A stretch of 64,000 nucleotides of DNA from Gadus chalcogrammus (taxonomy: Eukaryota; Chordata; Actinopteri; Gadiformes; Gadidae): assembly GCF_026213295.1 (NCBI RefSeq), contig NC_079422.1, forward strand, positions 25,124,221 to 25,188,220, given 5' to 3'. Numbering within the stretch: position 1 is the first letter of the stretch; each line of letters starts with the position of its first letter. The position numbers were made by a program, and so were the translations under genes. The notes beneath the pieces were generated by a model, which was not told the origin of the DNA, made no database searches, and saw only the letters and a program-made list of their open reading frames with translations. This document shows, in pieces, positions 38,939 to 51,262 of this stretch.

Positions 38939-40891
38939 TTGCTGGAGAATCGTCTGTATGTCAAGGCAGAGAAGTGCGTCTTCCACGTGCCATCCGTCTC
39001 CTTCCTGGGATATATAATCGGTCAGGGCCAAATCAGCATGGACCCCTCCAAGGTCTCTGCGGTGGCCGAGTGGCCCTCCCCCCCAACCCGCAAGAGACTG
39101 CAGCAGTTCTTGGGATTCGCCAACTTTTATCGGCGGTTCATACGAGGCTATAGTCAAGTCGCGGCACCACTCACGGCCTTGACCTCCATAAAGATCCCCT
39201 TTTCGTGGTCTCCGGAAGCTGAGACCGCATTTCGGAGCCTCAAGCACCGCTTCGTTTCTGCGCCCATCCTGGTGCAGACTGATCCCGCTCTTCAGTTTGT
39301 GCTGGAGGCCGACGCTTCTGACACCGGAGTGGGCGCGGTCCTCTCCCAGCGTTCTACCTCTGACCACAAGCTCCACCCCTGCGCCTTCTTCTCCCGCCGG
39401 CTGTCCCCGTCAGAGAGGAACTATGACGTCGGTAACCGCGAGCTTCTGGCCGTCAAGCTCGCGTTGGAGGAGTGGCGGCATTGGCTGGAGGGCGCAGACC
39501 AGCCCTTTATTGTCTGGACCGACCACCGCAACTTGGCTTACATTCAGTCGGCCAAAAGACTGAATTCCCGGCAGGCCAGGTGGGCCTTGTTCTTTGGGCG
39601 ATTCAATTTCTCCCTCACCTACCGTCCCGGTTCCCAGAATGGGAAGCCGGATGCCCTGTCCCGCCTGCACTCCCCCGAGGATCGCTGTTCTGACCCCGAG
39701 AACATCCTGCCCCCCGCTTGTCTGATCGCTACACTTACCTGGGAGATTGAGTCCGCGGTGCGCCGGGCACAGAGTCAGCAGCCAGACCCCGGTACCGGCT
39801 CTCCGAATCGCCTGTTCGTTCCGGACGCTGTACGGTCCAGGGTTCTGCTCTGGGCTCATTCCTCCAGGCTTACCTGCCACCCAGGAATCACCCGCACACT
39901 GGACTTCATCCGCGGGCGTTTTTGCTGGTCGTCCATGGATGCGGACGTCCGCGCGTTCATAGCAGCATGCGCAACCTGCGCCCGGAATAAAACTTCTACT
40001 CGTTCCCGCTCCGGTCTGCTGCGACCTCTACCCATTCCGAGTCGACCGTGGTCTCACATCGCCCTGGACTTCGTCACCGGTCTGCCCACGTCCGAGGGTA
40101 ACACCACCATCCTCACAGTGATAGACCGCTTCTCCAAGGGCGCACACTTCATCGCGCTCCCCAAGCTCCCCTCTTCAAGAGAGACCGCGGACCTCCTGGT
40201 CCAGCACGTTTTCCGCCTTCATGGCATTCCGGTGGATATCGTCTCGGACAGAGGCCCTCAGTTCACCTCTCAGGTGTGGCGCGCGTTCTGCGCTGCTCTA
40301 GGGGCCACACCCAGCCTTTCCTCCGGATTCCACCCCCAGTCCAACGGACAATCAGAGCGGGTCAACCAGGAGATGGAGGCAGTGCTCCGCTGTATCTCTC
40401 ACGCCAACCCCTCATCCTGGAACTCTCAGCTCCCCTGGGTCGAATATGCCCACAACACGCTGGTCAACGCGTCCTCCGGTTTATCCCTGTTTATGGCCTC
40501 GCTGGGTTATCAACCAACCCTGTTCCCCGAGCTGGAGGAGGAGATTTCAGTCCCGTCTGTCCAGGCCCACATGCGCAGGTGCCGGCGTACTTGGAAGCGC
40601 GCACGCGCTGCGCTGGTCCGCGCATCCTCCCGCTCCCAACTACAAGCCAATAGGCGCCGCCTACCTGCACCCCAGTACGCTCCCGGACAGAGGGTTTGGC
40701 TTCGGGCGAAGGATCTTCCCTTGAAGGGAATTTCTCCTAAAATCTCCCCTCGGTTCATTGTACCTTTTGAGATTGAGGCTATCATCAACCCCTGTGCCGT
40801 TCGTCTCCGACTTCCCCCATCTCTCCGTATACATCCGACCTTCCATGTGTCCCAGGTCAAGCCCGTCTCCTCCAGCCCGTTGTCTCCCTGA
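38939..40891 (+). pseudogene. gypsy RNase H-integrase frame (long open remnant)
   Basis: A 650-codon open frame. It covers the end of the RT thumb ([20 protein letters not shown]), RNase H ([19 protein letters not shown], then [20 protein letters not shown]), the integrase HHCC zinc domain ([14 protein letters not shown] ... CATCARNK) and the DDE core ([25 protein letters not shown], and the Glu in [12 protein letters not shown]), all catalytic acids present. It ends abruptly after [14 protein letters not shown], before the usual C-terminal (chromo) part. No RT of its own, so non-autonomous at best. Confidence 0.8.
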
Positions 40892-41054
40892 GGTCTGAGA
40901 TGTGGAGATCCTTTGCTATTATGGCTGGATGTTTAGACTCTTCGGGCATGGGAGCCTTACTAAGTCGGCCTCCGACTCTCAACACACCTTCTTCCAGTAT
41001 CGGACAGTCTGTAAATGTGACTTCCCTTTCACACACTCTCCCTTTTGGAGGCAA
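40892..41054 (-). pseudogene. BEL/Pao integrase stub
   Basis: On minus, the stretch ILEEGVLRVGGRLSKA, then ESKHPAIIAKDLHISDL, matches the start of the BEL/Pao integrase zinc-binding region. It stops in the middle of that domain at about 40892, where the sequence becomes gypsy on the other strand. Confidence 0.75.
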
Positions 41055-41206
41055 GATAACTCTCCAGAGAACTTTCTTCTTTGACAGATCTTGATTATCT
41101 CCAGTTCAGCTCCTTTGATCTCCTCCAATGAGAGGCAAATCTCCTTGTCAAGAACATCTTTGTGTTTAGTTAGGTTCAATGCTGGCTGAGAATCACATGC
41201 AGTGAC

Positions 41207-41947
41207 TTATCTCCTCTTCCTGTTGTTCCAAAGTAAGGTTCTGAGTCTCAAGATCCATGCCATCACTCTCGTGAGACGTTTCCAAGATGAGCTGCGGTTG
41301 ATCAGTCTCAGCACAGCATCCTCCTCTTGTTCCACAGAGACAACGGCAGCCGACACCTTGACCTCTGGGTCCCCAGGTGGAAGTTCTCCCAAGTTGTCTG
41401 GGTTAACAGGCCAAGTCTCCTCCTCCTGCATGAGAAATGAAGGTCCAGATATCCATGTCTCATTCTTAAGGAACAGCTCCGCTCTCATGCCTCTGGAGGC
41501 AAGATCTGCAGGGTTGTGTGCGGTACTCACATACCTCCACTGTGATGCTTCAGACATTTTGAGGATCTCTGTGACTCTGTTCGCAACGAAGATGCGAAAC
41601 CTTGATGTTTGGTTCTTGATGTATTTCAGCACCGATGTACTGTCCGACCAGAAAACACTGTCTTGTAGCTGCAGTCTCAGCTCCTTCCTCCATAGCGTGT
41701 CCATGCAAGCTGCCACCACAGCCGCAATCAACTCCATACGTGGGATCGTCACAGGCTTTAAAGGTGTCACCCTGGATTTTCCCATTATGAAGGCAACGTG
41801 GATCTGAGAACAGTCATTGTGCAACAGCAGGTAGGTGACGGTACCGTATCCCTCCTCACTTGCGTCAGCAAAGTGATGCAACTGGGCGCTGGTTGCTTCT
41901 CCAAAGTTGGGCGGTTTTAAACATCGTCCAACGCTGAAGCCCTCCAA
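41207..41947 (-). pseudogene. BEL/Pao RNase H remnant
   Basis: Contains LHHFADASEEGYGTVTYL, IPRMELIAAVVAACM and the WSDSTSVLKYI box of the BEL/Pao RNase H, then WRYVSTAHNPADLASRGM, which leads to integrase. The frame is broken from the RT upstream near 42000. Confidence 0.8.
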
Positions 41948-42028
41948 CAGGTGTAACTCCTTGAGCCAGTTGACCCACTCCTGGGCTACAGATGTTGGTA
42001 TGACATCGTCCCATCCTAGCCCCTGCCG

Positions 42029-43078
42029 TCATAGGTCTTGAATGATCCTCTTGGCTGTGAAAACCACAGGGGACAAGATTCCAAGAGGGTCGTAGAACGA
42101 GCTGACAGTAGAAAGGATTCCTCTGCGTGTCAGCGGTATGTCCTGAAAGCTTAAAGTGAACTTAAAGGTGTCAGACTGGACACACCAACGCACTCCCAGT
42201 GCCCTCTCAACTGGTAGGATGTCGTGGTCCAGATCCAGGTCTTTAACGTCCTTCGCTCTTTCCTCCTCCGGTATTGCTGCCAGCACACGACGACTATTAC
42301 TCAGCCACTTCGTCAAATGAAAGCCTCCCTTGGCACAGAGCTTTACCAAATCCTGGTAAAGGGTTATGGCTTCATCCTCTGAGGCTATTGAAGCCAGGCA
42401 CTCGTCGACATAGAAACTGTGCATGATGGTATCAAACACTTTCTGGTTAAAGAGCTGTTTGTTATCTTCAGCACACTTTCGGAGAGCGAAATTAGCACAG
42501 CTTGTTGATGACGTTGCGCCAAACAAATGGACCACCATCCGGTATTCCACCATCTGTTGACTGAAGTCCCCATTGGGCCACCAGAGAAATCGAAGTAGGT
42601 CTGCATCTGTCTCTGGCACTCGAACCTGATGGAACATGGCCTCAATGTCAGACATCAGAACAATGGGCTCCATCCTAAACCTGGTCAAGACTCCCACCAG
42701 TGCGCTTGTCAGGTCAGGTCCTTGCAAGAGATGTGCATTTAGTGATGCGCCTTGAAATGTTACTGCGCAGTCAAAGACGATACGGATCTTACCTTTCTTG
42801 GGATTGTATACACCGTGATGAGGGATATACCAAACCTTGCCGTTGCATCGTTCCTGACTTGTAGCTGGCACTCTCTCTGCATATCCACTGGATATCAGGT
42901 TGTCCATAAATGTAGTATAGTCTTTTTGGAATGCCGCATCCCTGCCAAACCTCCCCTTGAGGTTGAGAGTACGTTGCTCTGCAACTTTGCGATTGTTGGG
43001 CATGGTAATTGATTTGTTCTTCAACGGCAATCCAACAACATAATGGCCATCAACCAGTTCCACAGTCTCGTTAGCCAT
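42029..43078 (-). pseudogene. BEL/Pao reverse transcriptase remnant
   Basis: Contains the region GKVWYIPHHGVYNPKKGKIR ahead of RIVFDCA, then LMSDIEAMFHQVRV and LFGATSSTSCANFAL, and the catalytic box FYVDECL, where family members usually have FYVDDCL. The second Asp is therefore Glu. The end (LSTVSSFYDPLGILSPVVFT) is typical of Pao. A catalytic change plus frame breaks upstream and downstream make it inactive. Confidence 0.85.
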
Positions 43079-43162
43079 TTCCAGGAACTTAGAGTCTTCC
43101 CTTGACAGCCCTTGCAGTTCATACTGGCTGTTTTCAGGGAAGTCAGTCTTGAATTGTTGGTT

Positions 43163-44261
43163 CTAGAGCTCGTCAAGAGTGACAGCAGAGATCCTGTTGA
43201 TGCTAACTGCAGACTGAGTCACAGGATCGTCTCTGCCCTCTCCTCCAAGGGGTCCATTTACAGTCCATCCAAGCATTGTTTTGACCGCATATGGCCCTCC
43301 ATCCACACTTCGGATGACTTCCAGTGGTTCCAATGCTCTGGGAACATTCAAGCCAATTAACATCTCCACGTCTGCATCTATCTGTGGCAGATAGACAGGC
43401 TTCAGATGTGGCCATCTTTCCAGATCTTGCTGTCGTGGGATGTTACCTCTGTTAACAGGCATTTGATGTTGGGTGAAGATCTTCGGCATTTCACAGTACC
43501 AGTCAATGTCCAATCCAGCGACCTCCAAGTCCGATGCAATGCAACTGTCAACCACCTTCTCTTGGCCCATGGTACGTAAAAGAATCCTTGTTCTTCTCCC
43601 AGAGTCCCAGCTTATCCATCAAACCCATTGTGCAGAAGGACGCTGAACTCCCTGGGTCCAGAAAGGCGTAGGTTTCGACTGACCTTTGACCTTTACTGGA
43701 CTTACCCTTGACTGGCACGATAGCAAGCTTACAATCTTGCTCACCAGCCCCAGTAAGACCACCGGTTTGGACTTCGACTAGAGCACTGTCCACTGCTCTG
43801 TCAGAGTTGCTCCTGCCTTTCTCTGGATCTCCATTCTCCTTAGAGTGGATATGGAGCAAGCTGGGGTGTCGTGAGCCACATGTCTTGCAAGACAGACGTT
43901 TCCTGCACTCCTTGCTGATGTGCCCAGTGCACAAGCAGCCGAAGCAAACTCCATTTTTCTTCAGGAACTCCATCTTCTCACTGTGAGCTTTCTTCTCCAA
44001 TAGAAAACACGACTCCAGTGTGTGTCTACCCTTTTTGCAGAAAAGGCAGGTCTTCTCGGGTCCATCTTTAACCCTGTTCTCCCAATGAGCAGCTCTTTCC
44101 ACAGTAGTGAAAGTTGTGGCAAAGCTGCTTCCTCTAGCCTTAGGACGAGGCACAGGTTTAGCTCTACCACTTTCTTTGAAGGCCCCTATGACTGGAGCAT
44201 CTTGTATGTCTCCGAATACAGGGTCTGTAGTGATCCTAACTTCACGCTCAATAAAGGTCAC
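43163..44261 (-). pseudogene. BEL/Pao nucleocapsid and protease remnant
   Basis: Cysteine-rich knuckles (CLFCKKGRHTLESC, CFGCLCTGHISKEC, CKTCGSRHPSLLH) are followed by an aspartic protease with active site AFLDPGSSASFC, where the usual reading is DxGS. The frame breaks near 43560 and continues to about 43163 with GLNVPRALEPLEV and KTMLGWTVNGPL. Confidence 0.8.
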
Positions 44262-44265
44262 AATA

Positions 44266-45929
44266 TCAGCAAACAGTTATTTTCCGATGCTTTTCCTGAA
44301 TGTCGCATGCCTTCGCTTGCCACTTGTCTCTCAACTTGTAAGGCAGCTTCTTGATCACAGAGACCATGTTTGCAGACGTGTTCAAGTCAGATAGGTTGTA
44401 TACATCTTTCATGGCATTGTGACATCCTCGCAAGAATAAGCTGTATGCTTGTAAAGCTTTTCCATCCTCCGACTTTATTGCTGGCCATGCAAAGATCTTG
44501 TCCATATAAGCGGATGCTATGACGCGCTCATTTCCAAAGTGTTCCTGGAGTAAAGCCTTTGCTGTAGCATATCCAATGCCATCAGTCATGTGTTGACAAC
44601 TTCTGACTAGCTGTTTAGGCTGACCCCTGGTGTATTGCTCCAGGTAATGCAGGAGGTCAACAGCATCATCAGTTCTATGGTCTGCTCAAATGACTGCATA
44701 AAGGCATGATAGTGCAGAGGGTCACCGTCAAACAGTTGGATGTCTCTTTTAGGTAGTGAAGCAATGCATTGCTGATGCACCAACATCGAAGTTATGTCAT
44801 TTTGTTTTTGCATTATAGACATCATGGTGTCCTGTTCACTGCTGATGTTTCCGGAAGCAGATTGTGTGCGTCTATGCAGAGACAGTGGGGCTCCTGTAGC
44901 CTTTGGGACTGTGCTCTGAGCCTGGGTGGGGGCTGAGGTCCTCTGGAGATGTTTGTTTCCATCACATTGCCTTTGTTTCGGCCTTGTGCCTCCAAACTCT
45001 GCAGGTTGTCCTCTTCCAACATCTCCAACATTTTGCCGTACAAAGGTCTCTGCATTAAAGTTGAGGCCACTTTCAAAGTAGGCTTCCATTCCATCCAATT
45101 TCTGAGAAGCAACACTCCGTACCCCTGACCCAGAGGTTCTCAAAACATTAAGCTTTGCCGCCGATGCGGCCATGTCCGTTTCAAGTTGAAGTTGTTCCTT
45201 TTGCTTTCTGACTCGAGCTTCCTGCTCTTGCAGCGCATGCCTTATTTTGGCTTCCTCTTCCTCAAGAGCATGCTTTTGTTCGAGCAACCTTTTTCGAGCT
45301 ATTAAAGCAGCCATTTCAGCTTCGGCTCTAACACGGGCAGATGCAGTTGAGGACACTTTTGACCTGATAGATTTTGAACCATGATTCTGGCTGCTATAGT
45401 TTGATATGCTGTCATCTGGCTGAATATCATCCTGAACATTATGTGACTGAGGCCCAGTCACTTCCACATTTTCCACACCTCCATTTTCCTCTTCTGCAGC
45501 CTCATGTAGCAGAGGGCTTTCATTTGACCTATTAGCCACCAGCAGAGGCCTGCTTGGGGATCCTCTGAGTCTGGTTACAGAAAACCATGCATTAACATCC
45601 TCAATAAAATCATCTTTATGTTTAATGATTTTTGAGAACCAACCGGTTTGTTTTTCTTGTTCATCATGAGGAATGAGAGGCATTAAGGAAGCATGTAGTT
45701 CATCAGAGGTGTGAGACAATTTCATCAAGCCATCAAGTTTCCCTTTAACAGCTGAAACATGTTTTCCATCTTTCATGAGCTCTTTCATAGAACTTATCAC
45801 AGTCTTTATTTCATCCACTTTCCTTTTTCGTTCCTTAGGTATTGCAAGAGCCTTTTCAGTTAGAATTACTTTCCACTTTCCTCTTTCCCATGTCCTGTTT
45901 CGCAACATCTGAACCAACACTTGTTCCAC
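44266..45929 (-). pseudogene. BEL/Pao gag remnant
   Basis: Starts at MEQVLVQMLRN. It has a long Glu/Lys/Gln-rich coiled coil (around ARVRAEAEMAALIARKRLLE), then the gag core KRDIQLFDGDPLHYHAFMQ, then, after a frame break near 44600, GYATAKALLQEHFGNERVI. It would form the particle of the element. The order and the break show one gag gene now split in two. Confidence 0.8.
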
Positions 45930-46100
45930 TCATCTTGAACGCACAAGTAAATGATCACAATGAGAGAATCCAAAGCAAAGCAGCCACATAAAACAGTCAC
46001 AGCTATCGGCGATAGCAAAGAGACAGAGCAGAGCACGTTAGTTTGCCACACACACAGCTTGGCCCGGCGGGCCGCGAACCCAGCGTGATATCATAATTCA

Positions 46101-46374
46101 CAAGTTTCCACTCAGCGGCGGGACCAGATCAAAGTGTTCCCATCAATCATGTATCACAGCAGTCACGGAACGGGTCGGGTACGTTACCGCCTATCCTTTC
46201 AGTCCGTCCTTGTTATCTGTTTGTTTGTGCGCGTCCTTCTTACATTGTTTGCATATCATGCATTCCTTTGTTGCTCCACGCATCCATTTGTGACATGTCG
46301 GGTCCTTTCGTGGCTCCAATCCATGTGGTTGTGTCACAGTTTTGCTGACAAATGTATGGCCACAATCATATTTC
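46101..46374. other. Junction sequence, possible BEL LTR remnant
   Basis: Sequence between the BEL gag leader and the satellite. It contains TTGGCCCGGCGGGCCGCGAA near 46061 just outside. No TG...CA pair or target duplication could be fixed, and there is no gene. Confidence 0.3.
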
Positions 46375-47553
46375 AGATTATATTGCACAGAATAAAACCA
46401 CATTGCAATGACTTAAAATCGTACTGCATAAAATTGCAAAGAATAAAAATCATATAGAGCATACAACTGAAAAATATTAAAATCGTATAATGCATAGAAC
46501 TGCAAAGAATTAAAATCGTATAATGCATAGAATTGCAAGTAATAAAAATCATATAGAGCATAGAATTGCAAATAATTAAAAACAGCATACAATTGCAAAT
46601 AATTAAACTCGTATAATGCATAGAATTGCAAAGAATCAAAATCGTATAATGCATAGAATTGCAAAGAATCAAAATCGTAGACCATAGAATTGCAAAGAAT
46701 TAAAATCATATAGACCATAGAACTGCAAATAATTAAAATCGTATAATGCAGAGAATTGCAAAGAATTAAAATCGTAGTGCATAGAATTGCAAAGAATTAA
46801 AAACATTTAGAGCATACAACTGCAAATAATTAAACTCGTATAATGCATTGAATTGCAAAGAATCAAAATCGTAGAGCATAGAATTGCAAAGAATTAAAAT
46901 CATATAGAGCATAGAACTGCAAATAATTAAAATCGTATAATGCATAGAATTGCAAAGAATTAAAATCGTAGTGCATAGAATTGCAAAGAATTAAAATCGT
47001 ATAATGCATAGAATTGCAAAGAATGAAAAATCGTAGTGCATAAAATTGCAAAGAATCAAAATCGTAGAGCATAGAATTGCAAAGAATTAAAATCACAGAG
47101 CATACAACTGCAAATAATTAAAATCGTATAATGCATAGAATTGCAAAGAATTAAAATCGTAGTGCATAGAATTGCAAAGAATTTTAATCGTAGTGCATAG
47201 AACTGCAAATAATTAAAATCGTATAATGCATAGAATTGCAAAGAATGAAGAATCGTAGTGCATAGAATTGCAAAGAATTAAAATTGTAGTGCATAGAATT
47301 GCAAGTAATAAAAATCATATAGAGCATAGAATTACAAATAATTAAAATCGTAGTGCATAGAATTGCAAAGAATTAAAATCGTATAATGCATAGAATTGCA
47401 AAGAATTAAAATCGTATAATGCATAGAATTGCAAAGAATTAAAATCGTAGTGCATAGAATTGCAAAGAATTAAAATCGTAGTGCATAGAATCAAACCACA
47501 TTGCAAAGAATTAAAATCTTTTAGCACAGAATAAAACCTCATTGAAGTCATCA
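46375..47553. repeat. AT-rich 31-33-bp satellite array, start of cluster 2
   Basis: Begins with TATTGCACAGAATAAAACC as in the HOR link, then about 35 monomers, ending with the usual AGCACAGAATAAAACCTCAT. It lacks the 54-bp array, so it is a truncated unit. Confidence 0.9.
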
Positions 47554-48107
47554 AGCAGCAGTAGCCTACAACTTCAGCGGCAGTCAACAGTTTGCAAATG
47601 AATGGAATGTTGTAAAAAGGTTAGTGTATATAGGCTACTGTTATTGAAAATCCCTCTCCATTGTGAGGCTTTTCCCCAAAGAAATGTAACTGGGCCCAGT
47701 TCGATCCAAACCCGGGACATATTCGATTTAAGAATTTAAATGTAAAATATATATATTTTTAACATATTACGAGACAACAGGGCTAATACAATCTGATCTG
47801 ATATGATTGCATTCGCCCTTATGCAATCAGACTAAATGGCAATAATTGAAATGGAGTATGTAGTGTGTGTGTACGTGTTTCTGCGCGAGTGCGTGTGTCC
47901 ACTGTCCAGAGGACTCCAGACTCAATGCTGGCATCGGGGCCTGACCTGACCCCAATTGGGCCGGGCTTGGAGACCCAAGCCCGTTCATAGAACCAAGTGC
48001 TAGTACCAACAATCGCTAGGTTAACCCATACCCCTTAAACAGCAGTAATAGCTAGCTACTGCAGATGCTACACAACTAAGTACCATGAATAAATACAACA
48101 TACAGGT

Positions 48108-48880
48108 TAGCTACCAGGTGAAACGCTCCCAACACAGTTGCGTTGGAGCAAACTACCTTCCAAGCTACCAGGTGAAACTCCCAACACAGTTGCGTTGGAG
48201 CAAACTACCTTCCAGGCTACCAGGTGAAACGCTCCCAACACAGTTGCGTTGGCGCAAACTACCTTCCCGGCTACCAGGTGAAACGCTCCCAACACAGTTG
48301 CGTTGGAGCAAACTACCTTCCAAGCTACAAGGTGAAACTCTTACAACGCCTTTGCGTTGGAGCAAACTACCTTCCAAGCTACCATGTGAAATGCTCCCAA
48401 CACAGTTGCGTTGGAGCAAACTACCTTCCAAGCTACCAGGTGAAACGCTCCCAACACAGTTGCGTTGGAGCAAACTAGCTTCCAGGCTACCAGGTGAAAC
48501 GCTCCCAACACAGTTGCGTTGGAGCAAACTACCTTCCAAGCTACCAGGTGAAACGCTCCCAACACAGTTGCGTTGGAGCAAACTAGCTTCCAAGCTAACA
48601 GGTGAAACGCTCCCAACACAGTTGCGTTGGAGCAAACTAGCTTCCAGGCTACCAGGTGAAACGCTCCCAACACAGTTGCGTTGGAGCAAACTACCTTCCA
48701 GGCTACCAGGTGAAACGCTCCCAACACAGTTGCGTTGGAGCAAACTACCTTCCAGGCTACCAGGTGAAACGCTCCCAACACAGTTGCGTTGGAGCAAACT
48801 CCCTTCCAATCTACCAGGTGAAACTCCCCCAACACAGTTGCGTTGGAGCAAACTAGCTTCCAGGCTACCAGGTGAAATTT
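48108..48880. repeat. 54-bp minisatellite, about 14 copies
   Basis: Longest 54-bp array in the window. Monomers differ by point variants (CTACC/CTAGC, AAGCTACC/AGGCTACC). Reading frames of up to 273 codons on plus and 228 on minus, with an 18-residue repeat, follow from the period being a multiple of three. There is no start context, splice site or bias that supports translation. Confidence 0.95.
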
Positions 48881-49750
48881 ACTATACAGTCAGTATGTTT
48901 ACATAGACATCTTATAGCCAAAGGTCGACTATACTCCCCAATTGGACAACAGCAATTGTCCGAGTACATATTTCAGACTATATTGCACAGAATAAAACCA
49001 CATTGCAATGACTTAAAATCGTAGTGCATAGAATTGCAAAGAATTGAAATCACAAAGAGCATAGAACTGCAAATAATTAAAATCGTATAATGCATAGAAT
49101 TGCAAAGAATGAAAAATCGTAGTGCATAGAATTGCAAAGAATTAAAATCGTATAATGCATAGAATTAAAATCGTATAATGCATAGAATTGCAAAGAATAG
49201 TAGTGCATAGAATTGCAAAGAATTAAAATCGTAGTGCATAGAATTGCAAAGAATTAAAATCAAAGAGCATAGAACTGCAAATAATTAAAATCGTATAATG
49301 CATAGAATTGCAAAGAATTAAAATAGTAGTGCATAGAATTGCAAAGAATTAAAATCGTAGTGCATAGAATTGCAAAGAATTAAAATCGTAGTGCATAGAA
49401 TTGCAAAGAATTAAAATCAAAGAGCATAGAATTGCAAAGAATTAAAATCAAAGAGCATAGAACTGCAAATAATTAAAATCGTATAATTGCAAAGAATGAA
49501 AAATTGTAGTGCATAGAATTGCAAAGAATTAAAATCGTATAATGCATAGAATTGCAAAGAATGAAAATTCGTAGTGCATAGAATTGCAAAGAATTAAAAT
49601 CACATAGAGCATAGAACTGCAAATAATTAAAATCGTATAATGCATAGAATTGCAAAGAATGAAGAATTGTAGTGCATAGAATTGCAAAGAATTAAAATCG
49701 TATAATGCATAGAATTGCAAAGAATAAAAATAGCAGTGCATAGAATTGAA

Positions 49751-49840
49751 AGGAATAACAAACGATTGGTGACTTACATGCCGGCGTCCTCGCTCCCCCG
49801 TTGGTGGCCACGTTGTCCGGATTGTTCAGTCAAAAGCGCA
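49751..49840. repeat. Captured fragment of the alpha block inside the satellite
   Basis: Identical or nearly so to 54324-54413 and 7975-8063 (AACGATTGGTGACTTACATG onward). It is inserted between AT-rich monomers and followed directly by a second HOR link (CAATTGTCCGAGTACATA). Confidence 0.85.
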
Positions 49841-51262
49841 CAATTGTCCGAGTACATATTTCAGATTATATTGCACAGAATAAAACCACATTGCAATGAC
49901 TTAAAATCGTAGTGCATAGATTTGCAAAGGATTGAAATCACAAAGAGCATAGAACTGCAAATAATTAAAATCGTATAATGCATAGAATTGCAAAGAATGA
50001 AAAATCGTAGTGCATAGAATTGCAAAGAATTAAAATCGTATAATGCATAGAATTGCAAAGAATTAAAATCGTATAATGCATAGAATTGCAAAGAATAGTA
50101 GTGCATAGAATTGCAAAGAATTAAAATCGTAGTGCATAGAATTGCAAAGAATTAAAATCAGAGCATAGAACTGCAAATAATTAAAATCGTATATGCATAG
50201 AATTGCAAAGAATTAAATTAGTGCATAGAATTGCAAAGAATTAAAATCGTATAATGCATAGAATTGCAAAGAATTAAAATCGTAGTGCATAGAATTGCAA
50301 AGAATTAAAATCACAAAGAGCATAGAACTGCAAATAATTAAAATCGTATAATGCATAGAATTGCAAAGAATGAAAATTCGTAGTGCATAGAATTGCAAAG
50401 AATTAAAATCATAGAGCATAGAACTGCAAAGAATAAAAATAGCAGTGCATAGAATTGCAAAGAATTAAAATCACAAAGAGCATAGAACTGCAAAGAATAA
50501 AAATAGCAGTGCATAGAATTGCAAAGAATTAAAATCGTAGTGCATAGAATTGCAAAGAATTAAAATCGTATAATGCATAGAATTGCAAAGAATTAAAATC
50601 GTAGTGCATAGAATTGCAAAGAATTAAAATCGTAGTGCATAGAATCAAACCACATTGCAAAGAATTAAAAATCGTTTAGCACAGAATAAAACCACATTGA
50701 AGTCATCAAGCAGCAGTAGCCTACAACTTCAGCAGCAGTCAACAGTTTGCAAATGAATGGAATGTTGTAAAAAGGTTAGTGTATATAGGCTACTGTTATT
50801 GAAAATCCCTCTCCATTGTGAGGCTTTTCCCCAAAGAAATGTAACTGGGCCCAGTTCGATCCAAACCCGGGACATATTCGATTTAAGAATTTAAATGTAA
50901 AATATATATATTTTTAACATATTACGAGACAACAGGGCTAATACAATCTGATCTGATATGATTGCATTCGCCCTTATGCAATCAGACTAAATGGCAATAA
51001 TTGAAATGGAGTATGTAGTGTGTGTGTACGTGTTTCTGCGCGAGTGCGTGTGTCCACTGTCCAGAGGACTCCAGACTCAATGCTGGCATCGGGGCCTGAC
51101 CTGACCCCAATTGGGCCGGGCTTGGAGACCCAAGCCCGTTCATAGAACCAAGTGCTAGTACCAACAATCGCTAGGTTAACCCATACCCCTTAAACAGCAG
51201 TAATAGCTAGCTACTGCAGATGCTACACAACTAAGTACCATGAATAAATACAACATACAGGT

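Larger units (their letters stand above)
37153..40891 (+). mobile_element. Ty3/gypsy LTR retrotransposon, decayed, 3'-truncated
   Basis: gag, protease, reverse transcriptase, RNase H and integrase occur in the standard Ty3/gypsy order on plus, but with frameshifts and an internal deletion. A possible 5' end TGTCACGCCGCG lies at 37153; no 3' LTR or integrase tail is present. It abuts an oppositely oriented BEL/Pao remnant at about 40890. Confidence 0.85.
40892..46100 (-). mobile_element. BEL/Pao LTR retrotransposon, decayed, truncated in integrase
   Basis: Read on minus: gag, CCHC knuckles, protease, RT and RNase H, then only the start of integrase. Several frame breaks. The 5' LTR is expected near 46000-46370 but I could not delimit it. 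The 3' part ends at the gypsy junction. Confidence 0.85.
47554..50708. repeat. Cluster 2 HOR unit 1 (3155 bp)
   Basis: Head (47554), the 200-bp block shared with 8490-8690 and 54770-54960 (about 47650-47860), a short linker, an expanded 54-bp array (48108-48880, about 14 copies), the hairpin link, and an AT-rich array in two parts (49018-49750 and about 49905-50645) split by the captured piece 49751-49840. Confidence 0.9.

Noticed and set aside
48108..48880. CRISPR-like regular array
   Set aside because: The repeats are contiguous 54-bp monomers with point variants and no unique spacers, in a vertebrate genome.
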